A DNA stretch of 64,000 bases from Coptis chinensis (GCA_015680905.1 CM027385.1:16560501-16624500), one strand, 5' to 3'; positions 12,189 to 24,772 are shown, counted from the first letter of the stretch. Notes: generated from the sequence alone by a model not told the origin. A program made the numbers and translations.

Positions 12189-13119
12189 TTGTTAGTTATG
12201 TAGCATATCATGAGTTGAGCACTTGGTTGAAGTTGTGTAACTTACCAAGGATTAGAGTTTTCATTGCCTTAGGAAGTTCAAGTGTGCGAGGCGAGTCATG
12301 AATCATACGCTCGCACACTTTGAATCAACTTGGTAATCAACACTTTAATTACGATTAGCTCAATTAATCTAGCTAATGTAGTTAATCTATTAGTCTTAGT
12401 ATTAGTATTAGTTTACTTTTATGTTATGGGCCCTTGAAGGCAAAGTTGTTTAATTATTAAAAACCTGGATTGTGGGCTTTTTAAGTAGACCTTTTTTGTA
12501 ACCTAAAACAGGGAATGCTCGAACGGTTGGGCCTAATTCTCAGATCACGCGCCAACCAAACTCGCTTTAATTTCTCGAAGCTCATATAAGAGGATACCTT
12601 GTGTGTTCAAACATGCTTATGTGATTGTTTGAATTTTAATTTCCGCACTCCAATTTCAATTCACGCATAAGGCTGAACCCGAGCCACATAACAACCATTG
12701 GGAAGTCATTCCCCAATGTAGATAAATCGGACGTTTCTTGATTCTTGACGCCTAGACCAATTAATCAAATTAAAATCAATCAACTAAAGTAGTCACGCTC
12801 CTCTAGAAAAGGACAAAAATATAGCCAAGAGGATTTAGAGTAATCAGTTACCAGATTTTTTGACGCCTCCCCAAGATTCATCGCAAGTGAGATTCTTGGT
12901 AGCACGCCACTTGGTGAAGTGATTGCTTACTCTTTTGAGCCATGTAGTAGATCCATCCTAGTCTCACACCCAATTGTTCCTTTGAATAGGATATAGTAAA
13001 TTATAGACCCAGCAAAGATTTTTAAAACTCCAAACTTGCAAAAATGAATTTCGATTGCTTAAGCATACACTGTATCGTTTGCACATGTTATGATAGTTTT
13101 GCTATCTTGCTAAAAGTGC
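11739..13119 (+). other. Element D: primer site and leader
   Basis: A primer site reading TGGCGTCCCCGTC begins at 11741, two bases after the LTR, a degenerate form of the tRNA-Asp site. The leader then runs 1.4 kb to the gag ATG. Its second half (from about 12580) matches, in inverse orientation, the leader of element E (22009-22600). The first half, including a long poly-A run at 12150-12184, has no counterpart in E. Confidence 0.65.
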
Positions 13120-13185
13120 ATGATACTACGTTCAGGCACTACAAGGTTTAACGAAAATAAAACTTACTCACGTAGGAGAGCACAT
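13120..13185 (+). pseudogene. Element D: first 22 codons of gag, cut by element E
   Basis: The ATG at 13120 opens MILRSGTTRFNENKTYSRR, an uninterrupted 22-codon start that matches the E gag start (MILCLGTTGISKNKTYSRK) and the MTLRSGK start of element A. The frame ends exactly where the LTR of element E begins at 13186. The remainder of D's gag was not found in the window. Confidence 0.75.
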
Positions 13186-14038
13186 TGAAGTTTTAGTTTA
13201 GTGTTGAGTTTCAAAGTGTTTTGAAGTGAGGTTCACCATAGATTGTTTAGAGTTTGAATGGTTAAGAGTTTTAGATGGAAGGAAGGTAGATTCTTTTAGT
13301 TTAGCATTTGTATAGTTTAAATCTATTGTATTGAAGAAGTTTGAAGAGACTAAGTTGTTTAAATGATTGGAAACATAACTTGAAAGAAATGAATGATTGA
13401 TTGAAAGAAGAACAACAAAGAAAATAAATGATTGATTGATTGAAGAACAAAAAGTAAATGACTTGAATGAAAATGAAGAACAAAAAGTAAACGACTTAAA
13501 TGAAAATGACTAGAAAATAAATCCTACATGACACTATAATAAGTCTAGGTGCATTATCTCTCCCTAATTTTTAGTTCTTATACCCCTACTTTATGCAAAT
13601 GACTGATTTACCCTTCTCTATTACATTTTAGACACCTCACCCTTTGCTTTATGTTTTTACTTTTTGATTTCTTCTTGATCAAGATAGGTTTTAGAGAAAT
13701 TCTTCTTTTGTGTTAAGGACATCTATCTCTGGTCTTCTGAGTTGAGGACTTGACTTTTAGCTCTTTGGTTCTGAGTCCTTGGCCTATGACATTTGACTTT
13801 GGCCTTTGACTTTAATTTTGACTTTTTCAGCACTTTTTCATAGCAGCTTCGAGTTTTCATAATAAGCATAATTAAGGCTCCTTTTGGTGCTAAGACACAG
13901 CTTTTATGACAAGTGGTCTGAATTTCTCTGTAACCTGAAAAAAGTAATAAAAACTATGAGTTGTCTTTTCATTATGCGTAAGAAGAGTTATAATATAGTA
14001 ATATAAGGGTAATAAAATGCACATTTGGGAGCTAATCA
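13186..14038 (-). repeat. Element E: 3' LTR (853 bp)
   Basis: On the minus strand it starts TGATTAGCTCCC at 14038, directly after a polypurine tract, and ends ACTTCA at 13186. The TG...CA ends, the length and the similarity to the D LTR support it. Its downstream flank is D's gag. It carries a run of TTTGACTTTGGCCTTTGAC-type motifs (13780-13825). Confidence 0.8.
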
Positions 14039-16110
14039 CCACCCCCAAATAGCATCTTGCTTGTCCTCAAGCAAGGATGAGAGAAAAACTAAGATCACAA
14101 ATGAGTGATTTATTATATGTTATACTAATCACGTTTCGTAGAGTGTGATTGTATTGACCATATGCAAGAAGACCTTAAACTACTAGGAATTCCCAAGTGA
14201 ACAAGCTTTAAGCCTCGTGTGAGTTTTCCAGTGAAGGTAATTACAAACTTCTTCTATCTAGTACAAAGGGTCTTGTTTCCTTATTCATTCTCAGAAGTCT
14301 ATACATCTCATTAGCCGGGAATAAGGACAAGCTCCTTCGAATTTAGAATAACATATGTACAATAATTTAATCATCTAAAGATAAATGTGCAAAACATGAC
14401 CAATGAAATGCAAAAGCAGAGTTATTTCAGAAACTTTTGGAGAGCGTCCTTAAGGTGGGTTCTCATAGGGGTGTGTTGCAATCCCAACTCTCTGATAGAT
14501 TCACTCAAGTTTCATTTTCTCCAGTGCAGTGGGTACTTATATTCTTCACATACTCAAATGACATCCAAAGAAATCGGGGTCGATTGATCATGCTTGGCAC
14601 TTACTATCACACCATCCTATTCCTAATTGAGGTAGAGGTCTTTTATTAATAGTTACGGGGCTAGGGTGATGGTTTAGAAAGAAAAAGGAAGGGAAAAACA
14701 AAAATCTGATAAGTTGAGAAAATGGGTCTTCAAGATACTTGTAACCAGATAAGATCCTCATTTTGTTATTTGCTTTCGAATTGTGATTCTTTAGCACTTT
14801 GGCTTTCTGACTCCATATGATTTTGAATTTTGGGAGTTCTAACTTTGCTTTTGTTTATTTTTGCTTTTGTTTCTGATATCGTCTCCTTTTGATTTTGAAC
14901 TTTTGGGAGATTCGATTTTTGACTCCTTTGATTTTTTTGGAGTTTTGGTTTTTGATGGGTCTTTCTTTTCTTTTCGAAGTAACTAACTGATATGTTTTTG
15001 TACAATGCCTTCTCTTCTCTTTTTCTGATATCCATCAAATTCTTAACTTATCAGCTGGGTAAGCTTTTTATTGTGTGTGGTAATGGGTTAGGGGTTTATG
15101 GTGAAGAATAAAAAGGCTTTTAGAAAATGGTGAAGGCTCAAGAGGGGTAACTAGAGGAAAAACTATCTTTTTGGGGTTTTAACGTTTATTTGGCCGTATC
15201 GATCCAAAAAGGGCCTAAATTCTCTCTTAGGATATGGCGTGGTGATCAAGCAAGTGGACGTGTGGTCTTTTTATCCGGACATCCTTTGTGTCATCACTCA
15301 ATAATCATTCAGATGAGGCTTTTGGCTAGATTCTCACAGGATATGGAACTTAATTGTTCTGACCTTGGTCTCAGAAACTCATTGCTATATACAATCAAAT
15401 GCTGATGCATGCCATTTATGAAAAGATGCTGAAACTATTGTACGTATATTAGTCTAAGTTCGAAAAATGAATCCTTACTCTATTGCTATAATGAGACTTC
15501 TAAACTTTTTATTCATCCTACAAAAAGGAAACAAAGACTTTTTAATACTAAACAGAAAAATATTTTTGGTCTTTTTCGATTTTTTTTTAGAAAGGAAGAA
15601 ATATACTATTATATCTACTATAGAAAATGCTTAGTTTTTGCAAAATATTACGATACCACCCCCTAAAAGAAATATGCTTTGTCCTCAAAGTATGAAGAGA
15701 TAAGGAAAGAGATTATCATAGAAACATGAGCAAAAATGGCGATACACCTGTATTTTGTTATTCCTGATGAAAATACGCCACCCCCAAATAAGCTTGAGGC
15801 ATGGGTTGTTTGATATAGAACGAGAAATACATGGTTTATTGACTAAGGATAATTATTCTACTATGATTTTTTTTTTGGTTTTGTATTTTTGAAAACATAT
15901 GAAATGCATGAAAGAAAAAAAAAATGGAAAATTTTGGCATAATGTATTTGTATTACCTTATACTCATATACCAAATTCCACAAGAAAACAAATAAAACAA
16001 GCATATATAGAATTAATGTTATACTAATGTTATAAAAAAAGAAAAATGACACAACAACAGAAAATACAATAAAAGGAAAATGTCCAACTATACGGACACT
16101 AGGGAGCTGC
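14039..16110 (-). mobile_element. Element E: 3' non-coding domain with polypurine modules
   Basis: Minus-strand counterpart of 46157-48550 and of the plus-strand domains in B, F and H (for instance the block around GGAATTCC(C)TAGTGG near 14185). The 3' polypurine tract is 14039-14049. Two further copies of the TTTGGGGGTGG module lie at 15656-15667 (one base different) and 15778-15788, the first preceded by the same GAGGACAAAGC context. Open stretches here (14387-14587, 14766-15038, 15190-15405) have no recognised domain and are rejected as genes. Confidence 0.7.
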
Positions 16111-17095
16111 CTAGTCAGAATCCGTGCATGACTCGTCATGACGTCGCGAAGATCCTTCTCCTTGATAACGTCGGGTCCTAGCGTGTCTATCACTATGTGG
16201 GAGCGCATCTCTAATGCTCTGCAGTGTTCTAGTGACACTGTGCTGGAAACGTCGCTGCTTCTGCTAGAAAGACCATTGCTCCTCTCTGAGGGTCTGTTGT
16301 GCCGCTATGATGACTCCCTGTGTTTGCCTAAGCTGGTGGATGTGCTGGTGCAAAATCCTCTGGCCTCCATGGAGGAAGTGAATTCCGTCCATGGGCTGAG
16401 TGAACTGTCGAGTGGTACCTTCATAAAAGTAGTTGACTTGCTCGGCGGCTTTGGTGGCAGATTGATGGCAGAATTTCTGAATGTAGTGGGCATAGATAGG
16501 ACCTGTGGTAGCATCCTTAACCTCCACTAGGGCGTCTGTAAAGTGCTGCATGATCTTGGTGACCAGCACTGGTAGAGGGGTGGTAGACCTCTTGGGTTTG
16601 TAGAGTTGCTCCCAAATGAAGGTGACGACAACGTAGAAGATATTCTTTTACTCTTGAAGAATCCATAAAATATGAAGCATTGCCTTACCTATATCAGAAA
16701 GCTTGGCTGAGCCTACCAAGTTGTAGGTTGTCCACTGAGATACTGCCAACTGATTCCTTCACAGCGTACTCTGAAACGCGTAGTGGGACTTGGGGTTTTT
16801 CACCCCTCAAGAAGCATCTTTGCTATCATCACATTGATGGTCTTGTTGTCTGGGGACTGTTCCGTCTGAACAGAAGCCTTCAGAGGAATCCCCAGAACCT
16901 CACTCACCACCTCCTTGGTGAGCTCAAGCGTGCGTCAATCCTTGACAACCATGATGCGGTCATCCTCCCCTCTAAGCATATGATTATAAAACGAAAGGGT
17001 GAGAGAGGGAGAATAAGCCGCACCTTCCAACAAAACCAAAGCCTCCCATCCTATTCTTCTAACCTCAACCTTGAGTGCACTTCAAATAGATCGAA
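16111..17095 (-). pseudogene. Element E: ORF2, Athila-type 'putative plant transposon protein' domain, decayed
   Basis: Reading the minus strand from about 17090: GWEALVLLEGAAYSP, then a FYNH block, then VVSEVLGIPLK. This pattern (W..L, FY, a V.G..V block, LG[IL]P) is typical of the plant transposon protein domain found in a separate reading frame of Athila-like elements. An in-frame stop follows VVKD; another stop and frameshifts occur around 16820 and 16630. The C-terminal part (16264-16569, then a frame change) runs through a Gln-rich segment to a stop at 16111-16113 after ESCTDSD. The same C-terminus is found in element G at about 48552. Its function is unknown; env-like roles have been proposed for this position, but no membrane segment is visible here. 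Confidence 0.6.
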
Positions 17096-19320
17096 ATTGA
17101 AGATGGGTTCAAAATTTTGCTCAGGCATGTTTTTAGAACTCGAGCCATTTGGAGTAGGAATTGATAAAATTGGGGTTTTTAGTTGGAATGGGGGTTGAAA
17201 ATGGAGCAGACTGTAAAAAATTTAGGTGGTAGTGTATATGGGTGAGCGGGTGGTCGCAAGCTGAAGGGAGGGTGGTCGCAAGTTGACTTGGGAGGCTAGG
17301 GTTTGGAAATGTTAGAGGAAGATGATAGATGGTTGGGCAGTCGTGTGGGTTAAATAGGTTTGATGGCATGTGCCTTGCACGCATAGTTCAGGATTTCGGA
17401 ATTCTTGAAATTCTGAAAAATCCAAAAAACAAAATTCATTAAATTTCGACCTTATCACATTCAGAATTTCAGATGATTTTGGAATTTTGGATATTTCGAC
17501 TTTATATTCGGAATTCTGGTTTTTTGAAAAATCTAAATATTGGGCGGAATTCCGAAGTTTCGTTCGAAATCAGGAACATTGCTCGCACGTGCCTTTTAAG
17601 TGAAAACGAATTTTTGGTCCAAGCCCAAATGAAATTAGGTAATTCCGATATTATCCCTAGTGCCTTACCAACTTCAAGAGCTGATCCGCACTTCGTTACT
17701 CGTCCAATCTTGACCCATGAGGTACAAAAACGATCAACATCGAAATGCCACGCAAAGATATAGGGTACACTTACATCCAATGGTGGATGAAAAATAGATG
17801 AGGGAAAGAAATGAAGAGGAACTGTAAGGAAATATGTACAAACAAAAGAAATAAAAGTTTAATTAATTTTTTTGAGTTTTGAATAAGTACTGAAAATTTT
17901 AAAAAGGTGGGCCGTTTTAAGTCAGATTTCCAAGACGTAGAAGTTTTTTAAAACTTGAGTCAATCCCAACCAGATGGTTGAATTACTCTCCTCAGCTGTG
18001 CTCGTTGAGCAGGTGGCTGGCACATGAAAACCTTGGAAACTGAATTTTCACTATAAGGTTGAAGACCAGGGCAAGTTGATGTTTGACAGTTTGAGCACTA
18101 GCCTTCTCTCATAGCACGTCTCTTACGTGTGTATGAACTTTTACCTAAACTGGGAATGATTTTCGGTATATGTGTCCATATCTTTAGCTGCAGTTTATTA
18201 GGAAGTGCTTGCACATGATCATTGAAACTTATCCATTTAGTCTTGCTAGGTGGAGGGTTTTTGTTCGTTACAGAAGACAGTTTTAAAAGTTTTTTGAAAG
18301 TTTTTAGAAAGAGAGAGATTGAGAAGGGGGAAAGATTTTTAAGATAGGAAGAATTTTTGAAATTTTTTTGTACAAGTTTGAGTCTTTTAACTTCAGATTC
18401 TCGAGACAAATAGAGAGGTGGAGGCAAAAGATAGAATTAAACAGAGAATAATATCACTTTGGGTTACTCTACTTGTTTAATTCTCGTTTGGAGACGCCTC
18501 GTCTTTTATTTATTTTTTTCAATTGGTTTTCTCAAGCAAAATATAAATCTAACCATATAGAGGTTTTGACAAAAAGATAAAATTATATGTGAATCTGTTA
18601 TCATTTTGGTTACTCCGGGGCGTATAATTTTTATTTTTATATCCTCTAGTTTTGAAAACTATGGAGAGAAGTTTTAAGATACTCACACTTAAAAGCTGTG
18701 ATGTTAATTTTTGAAAAACAAACCATAATAGGAAATCTCAAGCAGCAACTTTCATGTCAGTTTTGTGGGGAACCCAAATCTAGACAGACAAAGCTTCAGC
18801 TACACGAGTTAGGGGATTTACTGCTCAAGACATGAAATGTCCTGACCTGTGTGAATAGCTCCGTGATATAGGCGACCCTTAGTAAGCAAAAATGATCTCA
18901 AACCTCTCCTAGGTTGCATTGTTCTAGGGGTGGTTGGTCTGTGTATAATCCATTACCCATTTTGTTTTTGGAAAATCACATAACTATTAAGGTATCGAGA
19001 ATCTAGCATTAACAGAACAAAGAAAAAAACCGTTTTGAAAAAGAAATGTAAAATAATGAAAAGAAAATTTGTATACTCGCTCCATAGGTTCACACTTACT
19101 CAAACGACAAGAAAAAATATTTTACAAAGAATATGCGAGATATACGTAGACTAAAGCTCCAACACTTACAACCACACACTCCAAGTGGAGTGGTCCGGTT
19201 ATCTTATTGATGTATTCCCTTTGAAGCAAAAGATGGAATGGAATGGGAAAGGAATGCATCAAGGAAAAGAGGATTTAATCCTCATAGAGAGGATGATTAT
19301 GAAAGAGTTTTTAGCGCTCC
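17096..19320 (-). other. Element E: spacer between gag and ORF2 where pol is expected
   Basis: About 2.2 kb with no reverse transcriptase, RNase H or integrase motifs in either strand. It has short open stretches (17133-17384, 17502-17780, 18098-18427) without recognised domains, and a stretch around 17395-17570 with repeated GGAATT/GAATTC-like words. Near 18930 there is a GGGGTGG tract. It may be non-coding spacer or decayed sequence; the junction with gag is near 19320. Confidence 0.5.
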
Positions 19321-22008
19321 AGCTTCATTCATGTCACTAGTTGCTTCAAAGGCCGTGTTTGTTGGTTTAGGGTTTGGAATGGCTTGTCCTGGGAACACAC
19401 CTTTCTGGGTTTTGTCTTGGGCTAACAAGTTTAAAGATTGTTGAATGGATGCTAGGATTTGGGTTTGTTGTTGTAGGAACCGTTATGGTTGTATGTCATA
19501 TATTACAAACCGTGAAAACCCATGCGTAGCAGCAGAATAAGAGTGTTCACGATTTGGTTAGGAATCATACCTTTGAACAGCTGTGATATCTCTGAGAATC
19601 CAAGCTCTATGATTTAGCAACCTCTTGATCTTCTGTTGTATTCCTATCTTGGAATGGACGTTGTGTGGGCAACGATCTACCAGCCCCTCCTTTCTCTCTT
19701 GGCCGAATTTTGGGACTAATTGTGCTTTAGCAATCACTCAGTCTGGCTAGGAAAGAAGGGTTTCATTTATATAGGCTACAACAGGGACCATGAGGAGAAA
19801 TTAGGGTTAGGTCTCTTGACGGGCTTGGGCTTCCCATGTTCGCCCAGAACACAAGGCCCAAGTCCGTCAACAAATGACTTATTCCACTAAAGGCCATTGT
19901 TGCACTACCGCCCTAATCCCAAATTACGTGTATTACATTTATGGGCTCCATATTATATGCTTGTTGATCTCCTCGTGTTAAGATATTGAATGCCCATTGA
20001 TTAAGTCAAGTTACTGACAACTACATTGATCAACTTCTTATGTCCTTCAGTAGTACCACTCAACCTCATTGTCATGTCAGATTAAATCCACCTGTAGGGT
20101 TTACATGAAAATCCTTATGAGCTCCTTAAGGGGACATCATCAACCCGACTTCCTGCGGGTCACGAATTCCTTCTATAATCAACAGCAAACCTTACATACA
20201 ATGTCATTACCCAATCCATCGAATTTGTTGATTCACAAATGAATCTTACTCATTAATGATTTAAAGCAATATACAATGCACGTAAGTGCCCGTTATTATA
20301 TCCGGATTAAAAGGACAAGCATCCATAATAACAGAGGTGTTTGTTTTCTTATATAGTCAGTATAAAGAGAAACAACCTCACTTGGTCCTGTTCAATACAT
20401 ACAAAGTGTACTAGTGTAATCCTGTAATCAAGATAGACTAATACCAGATTATATTACAACCGTACTAATGGTTTGTCCAAATCCATCTAGGTTGTGAACG
20501 TTTACTTATACTTTATAAGGTACTGATGATATGATATTCTATGTGTCACCACATACCATATTATCTACAACATAAAGTATTAAACGCATGCATATAACTA
20601 ATAACATATATAATATGCATAACATTTGCCCATATGATTTTCATTCAAAATATGAAGAATTAGAGTTAATACAAAAGTAATGATTTTAGTATATAACCCT
20701 ATCAGTTGTTGCATGACAGATAGCATTATTTCGGTGGGCTTATCTGTTTGGACACTAGTTGATGGTGTAATGGGAACTAGGTCTCTTTGGTTGTTGATAG
20801 GTGGGTTTTGGTAGTTCTGGTTAAACTGGGATGGAACCAATGCTCTGTTCTGATTGTTATAGGTACCTTGTTCTTGTCCTTGTCTGAATGTATTTGGTGG
20901 TTTCTTGAAACCTGGAGGTGGTTGGTTTTGTGGAATGTTAGTCCATGCGAAGATTGGATGTTGTCTCCATGGTACATTGAAAGCACACACTTCTTCTGGT
21001 TGAAGTGATGATAGGTTAGTGATCAAGGGGCAAGTGACATCTATATGATTTAAGCTTAAATAGAAATTGCATGGTGAGGTATTTATGTTCATGACATGAT
21101 GAAGGTTTTGATCTTTTTGTTTGGTTGTGAGGGCATCTATCTTTCTTGTGAGGGTTTCGATTAAAGTTTTGATCTCTAGATCGAATTTCACCTCAAAAAT
21201 ACCATTAGCCTTAGATGTACTGGGTTTCGCTATTCTGAAATTGTTTATGTCGCCCCAATGGGTACTCTTTTCAGCTTGGTTCTCAAGAAAGGTTAAATCT
21301 TTGGTTCCACCTTTATCCAAAAAATTACCATTACTCATGATGTCGAGGGTTACTTTGTGTTCTTGGAGAAGGCTTTTGAAGAAACATTGGACAAAACTGG
21401 ATTTTCCTAGTTTATGGTGAGGACATGAATGGAGTAGGTCAGAGAACCTGGGAACCTATCCCATGCTTTGAAAAATGTCTCACTCGGACTCTGTCTGAAG
21501 AACTGTATCTTACTTCTTATCTATTCTATTTTCTTCGGCGGAAAGTCTTCATGAAGGAGAACACAACCTTTTCCCATGTATCGAAAGAATCGGGTTTCTG
21601 AGAAAGAAGCCAAACGTGAATCTTACCAGCTAGAGTGAAAAGAAACACTCATAGCTTCACTTGATCGTCGGTGACGCCCGGATGGTGGAAAGTATTACAT
21701 GCTTCATGTATCCGGCGTAGATGTTCGTACAGTAACTCGTGTTCAAACCCATGAAAGATAGGTAGAAGATTGAACATGTTCGGTGGAATGCGGAAGTCGC
21801 TTGTGAGCGGTGTGAGTCGTATACAAGATGGAGGCCCATCATAAAATGGTGTGTAGAAGTTGAAGAGAGGCTCTTCAGCTTGCACTACTTCGTCAGCTAT
21901 CTTAATATATGGAGGACTAGAATTAGGAGATTGTCTAGGACGACATGCTCTCTTACGTGAGTAAGTTTTATTCTTGCTAATACCTGTAGTGCCTAAACAT
22001 AGTATCAT
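19321..22008 (-). pseudogene. Element E: Athila-like gag, interrupted by a solo LTR
   Basis: The ATG at 22006-22008 opens MILCLGTTGISKNKTYSRK. The N-terminal piece (21649-22008) includes TSDFRIPPNMFNLLP and NTFHHPGVTDDQVKL. After several stops and frameshifts the C-terminal piece (about 20705-21338) shows KSTHWGD, a Lys-rich KIDALT block, a damaged zinc knuckle (CNFYLSLNHIDVTC, second Cys replaced) and Gln/Asn-rich text ending in MLSVMQQ. A solo LTR interrupts there; past it the same protein resumes at 19471 with QTQILASIQQS, then QKGVFPGQAIPNPKPTNTAFE, and stops matching near 19320. No protease follows. Highly decayed. Confidence 0.8.
19472..20704 (+). mobile_element. Solo LTR inserted in E gag (1233 bp, TSD GTTGT)
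   Basis: Starts TGTAGGAACC and ends CCTATCA, so has TG...CA ends. It is flanked by the perfect 5-bp duplication GTTGT (19467-19471 and 20705-20709), and its removal rejoins the gag text on both sides. A TATA-like ATTTATATAGGC occurs at about 19768. There is no internal coding region, so it is best read as a solo LTR left by recombination; superfamily (copia or gypsy) undecided. Strand is arbitrary. Confidence 0.85.
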
Positions 22009-22621
22009 GCACTTTTAGTAAGAAAGCAAAACTATCCTAACATGCGCAAACGATGCAAAGTATGCTCAAGAAATCGAAATTCGTTTTTGCAAGTATGGAG
22101 TTTGAAAACTTTGCTTGGTTTATGATTTACTATGCCCTGTTCAAGGGAATAATTGGGCGCGAGACTAGGATGGCTCTACTACACATCTCAGAATAGTAGG
22201 CAGTCACTTCACCAAGTGGTGTGCTACTAAGAATCTCACTTGCGATGAATCTAGAGGACATGAGTGAGGAAGGTAGTTGGTCCACCAGAATCTGGTAATT
22301 GATTACTCTAAATCCTCGTTGCTATATTTTTGTCCTTTTCTAGAGGAGCGTGACTACTTTGGGCTCCAGTTGGTTGATTTTAATTAATTTTTTTAGTTTA
22401 GGGCTCCAAGAATCAAGCAACATACGATTTATCTACTTTGGGGAATGACTTCCCAATGGTTGTTATGTGGCTCGAGTTCAACCTTATACTTGAATGTAAA
22501 TTACAATGTAGAATTTAAATTTCAAACACTCATGTAAGCATGCTTGAACACACAAGGTATCCTCTTACATGGGCTTCGAGGACGTTTATAATTTACCTCT
22601 CTGAAGCTTTAGATAGTGGTG
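22009..22621 (-). other. Element E: leader without visible primer site
   Basis: Matches the second half of D's leader in the same sense relative to gag (for example the GAGGAGCGTGACTAC(T) block about 22343). The first half and the primer site seen in D at 11741 are missing, so the LTR end here (about 22622) is approximate and the element could not have primed reverse transcription in its present form. Confidence 0.55.
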
Positions 22622-23300
22622 TGTAACTTCAAAAAGTTTGTTTTGAAGTGAGGTTCATCCTAAATTGTTTAGAGTTTTAGTGTGGGAGTTGTGAAGAAGA
22701 AATGTAGACTCTTGTATGGAGTAGAATGGTTCTAAGCTAATGAAAACATTGAAAGCTTTAGTTGTTGGTATTAAAATGACTTGAAAACATTGCAAGAAAG
22801 AAAGATTGAAGATTGAAATAAGAACAAACAAAACAAGATTGAAGATTGAAATAAGAACAAGTAAACAACAAGTTTTGATTGAAAGGAAATAAAACAAACA
22901 ATAAAGTAAAAACATGGATTGAAAAACTAGACAAGAAATTAAACAAACCAAATGGTTTGAATCCTAAGACAATGGATGGTTTCTTTCTTCCCTACTTTTT
23001 GATTATATATCCCTACTTTTACCCTTTACAGATTTGCCTTTCTCCATTACATATAAGACACCTCACACTTCACTTTTGCTTTTGCTTTTTGGTTTCTTCA
23101 TGACCAAGGTAGGTTTTGAGAAAATGTCATATTTTGAGATAAGGGCCTCTATCTCTAGTCTTCTGATTTGAGGGCTTTGACTTTTGACCTTGACCTTTGA
23201 CTTTGACTGTTGACTTTGACTTTTTCAGCACTTTTCCATAGCAGCTTCTGGTCTTCATAATAAGCGTGATTAAAGCTTCTTTTAGCGTTAAGACACAAAC
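22622..23300 (-). repeat. Element E: 5' LTR, downstream part (split by element F)
   Basis: Minus-strand LTR of the D/E type, matching 13186-13900. It stops at 23300 where element F begins; the missing first 145 bases are at 46012-46156. The two parts add up to about 825 bp, like the other LTRs of this type (840 and 853 bp). It contains clustered TTGACC/TTTGAC motifs at 23170-23225. Confidence 0.75.
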
Positions 23301-23912
23301 TGATAAGAGCCCAAAACTGTAGTTTCAACCCCTTAATAGTATTACATTTAGGCCAATTATGTTTATAATAAATAAGAGTTAGTAATGTTTACGTGTTTTT
23401 GTGTATTTCAGGTCTTGGAATCAATTATGTGAAGAAATACGTCACTTTTGTAAGATAAATGAGTCAAATTACTTGCTAGAGAAATTATATGATTAAAGCC
23501 CAAGTTTCAAGGAGAAAAAGCCTTTTTAAAGCCTATTCAAAGCTGAAAAGTCAAAGTCAACGGGGGTAGAAAAAGAGCAGAAAAGTCAATAGAACTTCCG
23601 TAGGTTGTATCTTTGGACTTAGACCTCAGAATAGGACCTATGATATGTCAAAATGACTGACTCGGAAAGAGCTTTCTAATGGTCCAAGCCATGACCCAAT
23701 CAGACTAATTAAAGTGGATAAAAAGGGTGTTGCAGTAAATTCCCACAGAGAAACCCTTTTTGGACTTAAGTAATTAGGTTTTGGGCTTGATTTAGTGGCC
23801 CAAAACACAACTCCAAAGCCCATGCACGAAATTGTAAACCTAACCCTCTCCTACATAAAGAGGAAGAAGGCAAAATTATATTCTCTCTCCCTCCAATTAG
23901 TTAGAATAATTT

Positions 23913-23955
<43 letters not shown>

Positions 23956-24757
23956 CTTTCTTTAGTTTAGTATAGTTTAAGTAATTAGGGTTTATAATTG
24001 TAGCATCTATAAAACCTCCATTAAAATACCTTCAAGTTATTATTATTATTGAATTCAATTAATTACTTCTCTTTCTATTATGTCTTCTTTTCATTTTTTT
24101 TGTTCATGATAGTCCCATGAATCAAAGCTAAACTCCCATTAGAGGGAGTTTGAATGAAGCTTTGAGAGGACTTAATTTGTTAATATAGATTTGTTGTTTA
24201 GGGTTTTAAGTTTAGGTTTTTCTTGACTTAGAGATAAGAAGAGTTTAACCTAAAGTAGAGAATAGTGAGTTTGCCATGAGAATGGGAACAAGCTTTCTCT
24301 CATGCTAATTAGTTTATGACTAGAGATAGTATAAAGTAATTAGGGATTGTTAAAGGTCTAGTCTTTATATTTTAACCTTGTGTGAGAATATCTAGACTAA
24401 GGTTTTCTATACAAATCTATGCTAGCATGTTAAGAAATTAAAAAGTGGATCTCAATCTTTCTCTATTCTTCTCCATATTTTATTCAAGTCATATTCAATT
24501 GCTTTAATTAAATTAGTATAAGTTAAATTCATATATTTAGTTTCATAGTCTAAATTCACATCCATAAATACTACTCTCACCATTGTTTCCTTGTGTTTGA
24601 TTAGTTGAATTCGTTTAAGTCTAGAGAGTTAAGAGTGGAACGATTCCGTGCTCTATATATTGCATGAATATATATATGTGAGAGCAGAAAATAAATAATT
24701 GATAGCGTAAGAATAAGTTAGAGAGAACTTCTAGTGCTGTGTTTTTACAGTTTATCA
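23301..24757 (+). repeat. Element F: 5' LTR (1457 bp)
   Basis: Starts TGATAAGAGCCC and ends TTTATCA, followed by AA and a primer site. It aligns through its whole length with 44545-46011, with visible substitutions and small indels, so the two are the LTR pair of one fairly old insertion. It has a (CT)n run of about 39 bases at 23915-23953 downstream of the TATA-like TACATAAA (about 23856). The left flank CAAAC resembles the right flank CAAC(T) at 46012, probably a 5-bp duplication with one base lost. Confidence 0.85.
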
Positions 24758-24759
24758 AA

Positions 24760-24772
24760 TGGTGCTGCTGCC
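24760..24772 (+). other. Element F: primer binding site
   Basis: TGGTGCTGCTGCC, two bases after the LTR end. It agrees at 10 of 13 positions with the tRNA-Asp primer complement; the differences are consistent with C-to-T decay. The leader then runs to the gag ATG at 25976 and holds no recognised gene; the phrase TGAAATTTTACAGG-like recurs several times within 24900-25600. Confidence 0.65.

Noticed and set aside
15861-16238. 125-codon minus-strand frame (MSLEHCR...) and its twin at 48499-48687
   Set aside because: The conserved frame between the two copies is a different one, ending ESCTDSD / ESRTNSD with a shared stop; this frame only overlaps it.
16680-17198. 172-codon plus-strand open frame
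   Set aside because: Antisense to ORF2 of element E; no recognisable domain.
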